A DNA stretch of 27,264 nt, from the NCBI GenBank assembly GCA_036380355.1, contig DASVEW010000109.1, positions 1 to 27,264 on the forward strand, written 5' to 3'. The DNA is from JACDAN01 sp036380355 (GTDB lineage Bacteria; Actinomycetota; Thermoleophilia; Gaiellales; Gaiellaceae). How positions within the stretch are numbered: position 1 is the first letter of the stretch; each line of letters starts with the position of its first letter. Made by a program: the position numbers and the translations under genes. Positions 21,955 to 27,264 of the stretch are shown one piece after another. The notes under the pieces are model-generated. The model saw nothing but the letters and a program-made list of their open reading frames with translations. It was not told the DNA's origin and ran no database searches.

Positions 21955-23508
21955 TCAGTCGATCAGCAGCAGCGCGTCCGTCGGCGCGTAGTCGTCGGTG
22001 AGCGTGGGGACGCCGGCGACGGAGACGTCGGCATCGCGCCGGTCCCTGATCGCCTTGGTCAGGTCGGGCGCGCCCCGAGAGTCCGCCCGGACCTCCCGCC
22101 AGCGCTCGGCGAGGAAGGCCTTGTCCGGAGCCGCCCCTTCGGTCGCGACGAGCATCAGGTTGCGGACGGTGTCGTCTCCGCCGTCGCCCGGCAGGCGCAC
22201 CGGATGGACGAGCACGGTCGGGAAGGCGGTGCGGTACGTGCGGTAGACGGAGCGGAAGAGCCGCGACTGCTCGCCGGTGATCGAGCCGATCGTGTTCGTG
22301 ATCACGACGCCGCCGGGGTTGAGCCGCGAGCGCACGAGCTCCATGAACTCGGCCGTGAACAGGTGGAACGGGATCGCGTCGGCGAAGAAGGCGTCGATCA
22401 TGATCACGTCCCACCTGCGGTCCTCGTCGTCCAGCCAGCGGCGTCCGTCGTCGACGGCGACCTGGAGGCGATCGTCGCGCGGAAGCTCGAAGAAGCGGTA
22501 GGCAACGTCGACGACGACGGGGTCGAGCTCGACGGCCTGGATCCGCAGGTCGGGGAAGTCCCGCCAGAGCCGCTTCGGCGAGGAGCCGCCGCCGAGGCCG
22601 ATGACGAGGACGTCCCTCGCGTCCGGCTTGTAGGCGAGCGCGAGGTGGAAGTAGTCCGCGTACTGGAACGCGGTGCCGAACGGACGGGCGAGCGGCATGC
22701 CGCTCTGGTACGTGTTGTCGAAGCGGAGGTACCGAGTGGTCTGGTCGTCGGCGACGCTCAGCCGGTGGTAGCTCGTGTCCTTCGCGTAGCGGAGCGTGAG
22801 GCCGGCGACATCCGCGGGCTCCTGGCCTCGGACGGAGCCGGCCCGGCGGTAGAGCGGCGACCAGTTGCGCGCCTGCGCCTCGCTGATCGTCCCGCCGGTC
22901 TCCGGCGCGAGCGCGACGGCGGCGCTTCCCGCGAGGACGGCGCCGGCCAGGGCGAGGGCAGCCGTGCCGACGAGCCGCTCCACGACCGAGAAGAGGGCGG
23001 CGGCGACGAACAGCGCTGCGGCGGCGATCCCGAGCAGCTGATCGGTGCCGAACTCCGGGATCAGCCAGAAGGCCGTGGCGAAGGTGCCGGCGATCGAGCC
23101 GGCGGTCGAGATCGCGAACAATCGCCCGGCGGTCTCGCCGAGCGTCGAGAGCGACCGGGCGTGGAGGCGGACCGCGATGGGCGCGACGCCGGCGAGGACG
23201 ATGCTCGGGGCGCCGAAGAGCGCGACGGCCGCGAGCAGCGGGTTCAGGCGCGGGCCTGGATCCCACTCGACGATCGCCTCCAGGACGGGCCCGTCGAGGA
23301 CGGGGATCGAGAGCACGCCGAGGGCGCCGATGCCCATGACGGCGGCCAGGAGGCGCGGCTCCGGCCAGCGGTCGGCCAGTATGCCGCCCGCCCAGTAGCC
23401 GATGGAGAGGCCTGCGAGGACGATGCCGATCAGCGAGCCCCAGACGAAGAGCGAGTTACCGAAGAACGGCGCGAGCACGCGGCTCGCCGCGATCTCCATC
23501 CCGAGCAC
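21955..23508 (-). CDS. Fused membrane protein with spermidine synthase-like domain
   Basis: From GTG 23508 the product has 517 residues. The first about 210 residues hold six or seven membrane segments (EIAASRVLAPFFGNSLFVWGS, SIGYWAGGILADR, and others) as in the fused MFS/spermidine synthase family. The C-terminal domain is SpeE-like: VLVIGLGGGSSP (SAM loop near residue 304), AVELDPVVVDVA, VDDGRRWL, MIDAFFADAIPFHLFTAEF and LNPGGVVITNT. True aminopropyl transfer is uncertain; many fused members have no proven reaction. The hydrophobic sequence of the first helix (LAVAGAVFVSGGVVLG) begins upstream of this GTG, but the 74 nt back to the previous stop contain no ATG, GTG or TTG in frame, so the real N terminus is unresolved (up to about 25 residues longer). 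The open frame reaching 24651 lies in the glycosyltransferase gene. Confidence 0.85.
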   Translation of the reverse strand: MLGMEIAASRVLAPFFGNSLFVWGSLIGIVLAGLSIGYWAGGILADRWPEPRLLAAVMGIGALGVLSIPVLDGPVLEAIVEWDPGPRLNPLLAAVALFGAPSIVLAGVAPIAVRLHARSLSTLGETAGRLFAISTAGSIAGTFATAFWLIPEFGTDQLLGIAAAALFVAAALFSVVERLVGTAALALAGAVLAGSAAVALAPETGGTISEAQARNWSPLYRRAGSVRGQEPADVAGLTLRYAKDTSYHRLSVADDQTTRYLRFDNTYQSGMPLARPFGTAFQYADYFHLALAYKPDARDVLVIGLGGGSSPKRLWRDFPDLRIQAVELDPVVVDVAYRFFELPRDDRLQVAVDDGRRWLDDEDRRWDVIMIDAFFADAIPFHLFTAEFMELVRSRLNPGGVVITNTIGSITGEQSRLFRSVYRTYRTAFPTVLVHPVRLPGDGGDDTVRNLMLVATEGAAPDKAFLAERWREVRADSRGAPDLTKAIRDRRDADVSVAGVPTLTDDYAPTDALLLID

Positions 23509-23582
23509 GACCCCGCCGGAGACGAAGACGGCGCCTGCGACGGCGAGGCGGTGCTGCCGCGTCGCGGACGCCGGGACCCCCT

Positions 23583-24983
23583 CTACAGCTCGTACACCGC
23601 TACCCAAGGCCCCGCCAGTTTGCCCGTAGGAGCACGGTAGAAGCGCCGGTTCCCCTCCCGGGCGAGCCGATCGTAGAAGCGAGCGTCGCGCGGATAGTCG
23701 GCGCGTGCGGCCTCGACGCGGTCCGCGACGGCGCCCGTGACGACCACGTAGCCGACGTCGAGCCGGCGAAGCCGCGCCAGGTCGCGCTCCGGGTCGAACG
23801 GCCGGCCGGGGCCCGGGAGCGCGAGCCGGAGGACGCGCACGGTGTCCGGCGTGGCCGTCGACGGGTCGGCCGCGACGAGGACGCCCGGCGTGAGGTTCGC
23901 CTCCATCCAGTCGTGGGCGACGACCCGCGTATCGGTCTTCGTGAGCGGCTCGGTGTCGCGGATCGACCACACGAGCGGCACGACGAGCAGGAGGAGCGTC
24001 ACGGGCGCGAGGGCGCGGACGCGGCCGGCGAGCGCGCCGAGCGCGGGGACGAGGGGCAGCACGTAGCGGTCGAAGTGCGCGTCGAGCGGGAGGAGGGTCG
24101 CGAAGTAGGCGAGCACGAAGGCGGCGAGGATTCGGTCCGCATACGTCCGTCGCGCGAGCGCGAGCCCGAGGCCGAGGAGCGCGACGAGCAGCGCGGGGCC
24201 CATCCCCTCCCAGAGGCGGTCGAGAAAGGCGATCGGCGCGGCGTGGTCGTCCTCGAAGCCGAGCCATCCCCGGCGTCCCAGCTCCTGGACGCGGCGGACG
24301 TCGCCCAGTGCCTCGCCGAGATGGACGAGAAAGTACGGGCTCGTCACGAGGAACGCTGCGGGTGCCAGTGCGGCGGAGACCGCGAGCCGGCGCCACTGTC
24401 CCCAGCCGGCGACTGCGAGCGGGACGAGCAGCGTGAACGCGGGGTACTTGAAGCCTGCTGCGATCCCGATCGCGACCCCGGCTGCGGGCAGCCTGCGCGC
24501 GACCATCAGACCGAGGGCGAGCGCCGCGCCGAGCGTCATCGGGACGTCCGTGACGGCCATCCGCGAGTAGGCGACGTGCGTGACCTCGACCGCCGTGAAC
24601 GCGGCCGCGACGAAGCCCGCCATCGTCCCGTACGCGCGGCCGCCGAGCCACCAGGCTGCGGCGATCCCGCCGAGGCCGAGCGTGACGACGACGAGCCGGC
24701 CCATGAGGTATGACGGGTCGTCGGCCCAGTTCTGGAACGGCGCGATCGCGTACATCAGCAGGCTCGGATAGTCGAACCAGTCCGGATCGAGCCCGCCCCC
24801 GTGGCTCATCTGCCAGGCCCGCGGCACGATGTTCTCCTCGTCCGGGTTGAGGAGCGGGAACGGCAGCCCGTACTGCACGCCGACCAGCCGGATCGCGGCC
24901 GCGCCTGCCAGGAGCGCGCCGAGGGCGAGCCAGCGGTTTCCCCAGCGGCTCGGCTCCGAGAGCCCTCCTAGGCGGCGCCGCAC
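23583..24983 (-). CDS. GT-C membrane glycosyltransferase (PMT/ArnT type)
   Basis: The 466-residue integral membrane protein has about ten hydrophobic segments after a first helix at 18-33. The first outer loop carries LLNPDEENIVPRA (D48-E-E), the acidic site expected for the catalytic Asp of polyprenyl-phosphate-sugar-using GT-C enzymes; later come VTDVPMT and GIAAGFKYPAFTLLVP, both typical of the GT39/PMT_2 group. The soluble C-terminal about 120 residues (from WSIRDTEPLTKTDTRVVAHDWM) form an alpha/beta tail. It probably transfers a sugar from a lipid carrier to a lipid, protein or cell-wall acceptor outside the membrane. GTG 24983 lies 10 nt after the TrpC-like gene. The spermidine-synthase-like gene follows. 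Confidence 0.85.
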   Translation of the reverse strand: MRRRLGGLSEPSRWGNRWLALGALLAGAAAIRLVGVQYGLPFPLLNPDEENIVPRAWQMSHGGGLDPDWFDYPSLLMYAIAPFQNWADDPSYLMGRLVVVTLGLGGIAAAWWLGGRAYGTMAGFVAAAFTAVEVTHVAYSRMAVTDVPMTLGAALALGLMVARRLPAAGVAIGIAAGFKYPAFTLLVPLAVAGWGQWRRLAVSAALAPAAFLVTSPYFLVHLGEALGDVRRVQELGRRGWLGFEDDHAAPIAFLDRLWEGMGPALLVALLGLGLALARRTYADRILAAFVLAYFATLLPLDAHFDRYVLPLVPALGALAGRVRALAPVTLLLLVVPLVWSIRDTEPLTKTDTRVVAHDWMEANLTPGVLVAADPSTATPDTVRVLRLALPGPGRPFDPERDLARLRRLDVGYVVVTGAVADRVEAARADYPRDARFYDRLAREGNRRFYRAPTGKLAGPWVAVYEL

Positions 24984-24993
24984 TCCGCGCGGA

Positions 24994-25575
24994 TCAGACT
25001 TCTGGCGGGGCCGCGCCCACGAGGTGGGCGATATTGCCGGCCGCCACGATCACGGCGTCGACGCCGGCCCGCTCGAGCTCGACGACCTCGTCCCGCGTAC
25101 GTGCGCCGACGTCGGCAATCGCGAGCTTGCCCGCCGGGACGTCGGGCAGCAGCTCGAGCGCCTCGGCGAGCGGCTCGTCCGCGTCGGCGTCGGAGCCGAG
25201 CACGAGCACCTCCGGATCGAGCGCTTCGAGGACGAACGCGAGGCGCTCCTCCTCGTCGATCCGAGGCGCGAGCTCGCAGCGGTCCGCCAGCGCCTCGCGG
25301 ATCCGCTCCAGCCAGTCCCGGTCGGCGCTTCTGACGTCCACGATGCATGCGTCGGCGCCGTCGGGCACCGGTCGGTCCGGCTCGAAGCGCACGAGAATCG
25401 GGAGCTCCGTGGCGGCGCGGATCGAGGGCACGCTCTTCTCGTCCCCGCTCGCGACCAGCACGCCCTCCGCTCCCGACATCTCCGCCTCGCGCGCCGCCTC
25501 CGGGCCGTCGACGGCGACGATCACCGAGATGCCGTCGCCCTCGGAGATCGCCTGGCTGAGCCGGCGGTCGGTCAT
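24994..25575 (-). CDS. Degenerate indole-glycerol-phosphate synthase-like barrel protein
   Basis: The 193-residue protein follows the strand pattern of TrpC-type TIM barrels: GAEGVLVASG, LPILVRFEPDR (where TrpC has the R-K-D-F catalytic Lys), ADACIVDVRS, RIDEEERLAFVLEALDPEVLVLG, and PAGKLAIADVGARTRDEVVELERAGVDAVIVAAG, clearly parallel to the TrpC ending v-a-E-S-G-i-x-t-x-x-D-v-x-x-l-x-x-a-G-v-d-a-v-L-v-G. The catalytic Lys and Glu are not present and the protein is about 60 residues shorter than TrpC, so IGPS activity is very unlikely. The ATG at 25575 was chosen as first in frame. It opens a leftward gene cluster with membrane genes rather than trp genes. The role is unknown; a sugar-phosphate-binding or structural paralogue is possible. 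Confidence 0.75.
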   Translation of the reverse strand: MTDRRLSQAISEGDGISVIVAVDGPEAAREAEMSGAEGVLVASGDEKSVPSIRAATELPILVRFEPDRPVPDGADACIVDVRSADRDWLERIREALADRCELAPRIDEEERLAFVLEALDPEVLVLGSDADADEPLAEALELLPDVPAGKLAIADVGARTRDEVVELERAGVDAVIVAAGNIAHLVGAAPPEV

Positions 25576-25708
25576 CTGGCTGCCCTGGAAGTCACGCCGG
25601 GCATCTTCACCGTTCCGGCGCGCTTCCGTGACACATCCGCGCGGCGGCCGCGGCTAGGCTCGCATCGGGGAGGAGGCGGGGGCAACCGAATTAAGGGACG
25701 AAGGCGAC

Positions 25709-26506
25709 TCAGACGCCGATCGGGTGCCAGACGGTCTTCAGCTCCAGGAACGCGGCGATCTCGTACGGGCTCTGGCGGTCGGCCCGGCCCCGCACGACAC
25801 GCTTGACGTTGTCCGCGGCGAGGCGCTCGAGCTCGGGGATCTCCCCATCCGCGCCGCCGACGTCGATCGCGTTCACGTCCATGTGCCCGGCGAGCCAGGG
25901 GGCGAGCTCAGACCTGAAGCCCGTCAAGATGTTCACGACGCCGCCGGGGAGGTCCGCCGTCGCGAGCGCCTCGGCCAGCTCGATCGCCGCGAGCGGTGCG
26001 GTCTCGGACGCCAGCACGACCGCGGCGTTGCCGCCCACGATCACCGGGGCAAGGCGGGCAACCAGCGCATCGAGCGCCGGCTCGTCGGGCGCGACGATCC
26101 CGACGACCCCGGTGGGCTCGGGGATCGTGAAGTTGAAGTACGGCGCCGCAACCGGGTTCGACGTGCCGAGCACCTGCGCGTACTTGTCCGCCCAGCCCGC
26201 GTACCAGACCCAGCGATCGACTGCCGTCTCGACCTCCTTGCGGCCGGAGCTGAGGTCGGCGAACTCCTCCGTCCGCGCCTCCATCATCTCCGCGATCCGG
26301 TAGAGCACCTGGCCGCGGTTGTACGCCGTCATCCCGCGCCACTTCCCGAACGCTCCGCGCGCCGTACGCACCGCGTCTCGCACGTCCTTCCTCGACGCGC
26401 GCGCGACGTTCTGGCCCTGCGCCTCGTAGGTCCGGCCGGACTCCGACCGCGGAAAGTCGCCGCCGATGAAGAGCTTGTAGGTCTTGCGAACCGGGAGCCG
26501 GCTCAC
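25709..26506 (-). CDS. Half-size non-catalytic aldehyde dehydrogenase-like protein
   Basis: The 265-residue product resembles the cofactor-binding half of aldehyde dehydrogenases: KLFIGGDF at the start, ARASRKDVRDAVRTARGAFGKWRGM, AYNRGQVLYRIAEMMEAR, EPTGVVGIVAPDEPALDALVARLAPVIVGGNAAVV, and ETAPLAAIELAEALATADLPGGVVNILTG. The catalytic-domain half with the Cys is absent and the N-F-P segment with the catalytic Asn is replaced by APDEP, so it cannot oxidise aldehydes itself. The protein ends FLELKTVWHPIGV, an ordered end rather than a truncation scar. GTG 26506 overlaps the stop of the catalytic ALDH gene by 4 nt. It is inferred to be a partner subunit, equivalent to the second domain of ALDH16. 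The open frame upstream of 26506 is inside the neighbouring gene. Confidence 0.85.
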   Translation of the reverse strand: MSRLPVRKTYKLFIGGDFPRSESGRTYEAQGQNVARASRKDVRDAVRTARGAFGKWRGMTAYNRGQVLYRIAEMMEARTEEFADLSSGRKEVETAVDRWVWYAGWADKYAQVLGTSNPVAAPYFNFTIPEPTGVVGIVAPDEPALDALVARLAPVIVGGNAAVVLASETAPLAAIELAEALATADLPGGVVNILTGFRSELAPWLAGHMDVNAIDVGGADGEIPELERLAADNVKRVVRGRADRQSPYEIAAFLELKTVWHPIGV

Positions 26507-27264
26507 CCTCGTCCCTCCGAGTCCTCCAGGTCGAGGTAGGGCTCGAGACCGTGCAGACCGCCCTCGCGGCCGAACCCGGACTCCTTGTACCCGCCGAAGG
26601 GCGACGTGGGATCGAACCGGTTGTAGGTGTTCGCCCAGACGACGCCCGCCTCCAACCGGTTCGCCATCGAGAGGATCCGGGAGCCTTTCTCCGTCCAGAC
26701 ACCCGCCGACAGCCCGTACGGCGTGTTGTTCGCCTTCTCGACCGCCTCGTCGGGCGTCCGGAACGTCAGAACCGAGAGCACGGGCCCGAAGATCTCCTCC
26801 TGCGCGATCCGGTAGCTCTGGGCGACGTTCGTGAAGACGGTCGGCACGAACCAGTAGCCCTTCTCCGGCAGGCGGCACGGCGGCTGGTAGATCTCCGCTC
26901 CCTCCTCCTCCCCGCTCCGGACGAGCTCTTTGATCTTCTCGAGCTGCTGCTTCGAGTTGATGGCGCCGACGTCCGTGTTCTTGTCGAGCGGGTCGCCGAC
27001 ACGGAGCGTCGTCAGGCGGCGCTTGAGCTTCTCGATCACGGGCTCGTAGATCGACTCCTGCACGAGCAGCCGCGACCCGGCGCAGCAGACGTGGCCTTGG
27101 TTGAAGTAGATCCCGTTGATGATCCCCTCGACCGCCTGGTCGAGCGCGGCGTCGTCGAAGATGATGTTCGCTGCCTTGCCGCCGAGCTCCAGCGTCAGGC
27201 GCTTGCCGCTGCCGGCGAGCTCGCGCTGGATCGCCTTCCCGACCTCGGTGGAGCCGGTGAACGC
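26503..27264 (-). CDS. Aldehyde dehydrogenase, catalytic (5' end outside window)
   Basis: 253 codons including the C terminus are visible; the start lies beyond the right edge. The visible part begins in the cofactor domain at FTGSTEVGKAI, has the general base Glu26 in LELGGK, the nucleophile Cys60 in FNQGHVCCAGSR (first of the pair, matching Cys302 of ALDH2), then QEEIFGPVLSV, VWANTYNRFDPTSPFGGYKESGFGREGG and a short acidic tail. All catalytic elements expected in this part are intact, so an NAD(P)-dependent aldehyde oxidation is likely; substrate unknown. It is translationally coupled by a 4-nt overlap to the half-size ALDH-like gene, which suggests a two-subunit enzyme. Confidence 0.95.
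   Translation of the reverse strand, partial: AFTGSTEVGKAIQRELAGSGKRLTLELGGKAANIIFDDAALDQAVEGIINGIYFNQGHVCCAGSRLLVQESIYEPVIEKLKRRLTTLRVGDPLDKNTDVGAINSKQQLEKIKELVRSGEEEGAEIYQPPCRLPEKGYWFVPTVFTNVAQSYRIAQEEIFGPVLSVLTFRTPDEAVEKANNTPYGLSAGVWTEKGSRILSMANRLEAGVVWANTYNRFDPTSPFGGYKESGFGREGGLHGLEPYLDLEDSEGRG

Noticed and set aside
21955..24651. 898-codon leftward frame suggesting a giant fusion
   Set aside because: Only the part below about 23585 carries the membrane and SpeE-like domains; the rest is an alternative frame of the glycosyltransferase gene.
25576..25708. Possible promoter or small gene in the 133-nt gap before the TrpC-like gene
   Set aside because: No convincing -35/-10 pair, no ribosome-site-led ORF; only a short CCGCG/CGCGG palindrome, expected by chance at this GC content.
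1..27264. Mobile element, CRISPR array, integrase, prophage or defence island
   Set aside because: No transposase, integrase, cas gene, spaced direct-repeat array or phage-type gene was found; the only repeats are short palindromes.

Overview
This is a gene-dense, very GC-rich window from an actinobacterium. GTG starts are frequent, 4-nt or zero-nt gene junctions are common, and several genes appear to have almost no 5' leader. The gene content (a LivKHMGF-type branched-chain amino acid transporter, a four-domain ribosomal protein S1, a PolA without proofreading motifs, an Asp/Lys-type phosphofructokinase, a cyclase-AAA-TPR regulator) fits class Thermoleophilia (Gaiellales/Solirubrobacterales), probably an environmental lineage. 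That placement is inference from composition and gene types, not a phylogenetic test. I see no insertion sequence, prophage, CRISPR array, integrase or toxin-antitoxin pair. No gap between genes exceeds 300 bases.

Left part (1-10013). A nucleotide-cyclase/AAA/TPR regulator, cut by the window edge, runs rightward and overlaps convergently with a leftward housekeeping block: polA, an alpha/beta hydrolase, a secreted 5'-nucleotidase, rpsA and coaE. A strong hairpin and a second long inverted repeat separate the nucleotidase from rpsA. coaE has no ATG, GTG or TTG upstream of its P-loop.

Middle (10014-19757). A compact divergent promoter separates polA from a rightward set of a double-GNAT protein, a single-GNAT protein and a LarA/DUF2088-like protein. 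Converging on it is the leftward operon livK-livH-livM-livG-livF, with a stem-loop between livK and livH that may set their expression ratio. Upstream of livK lie two large palindromes, a tRNA-Leu(CAA) gene and, divergent from it, a phosphofructokinase whose active-site residues predict use of pyrophosphate rather than ATP.

Right part (19758-27264). After two copies of a GGGGTCTGACCCC palindrome comes a leftward cluster: a degenerate TrpC-like barrel, a GT-C membrane glycosyltransferase, a membrane protein fused to a spermidine-synthase-like domain, a lipoprotein, and a membrane-anchored protein that vaguely recalls DyP peroxidases. Further right is a pair of aldehyde dehydrogenase genes overlapping by 4 nt: a catalytic one (cut by the window edge) followed by a half-size one without catalytic residues. 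The pair looks like a split version of the ALDH16 architecture.

The most interesting items are the split ALDH16-like pair, the missing start codon of coaE, the overlapping back-to-back -10 elements at two divergent gene pairs, the predicted PPi-dependent PFK, and the small palindromic repeats.
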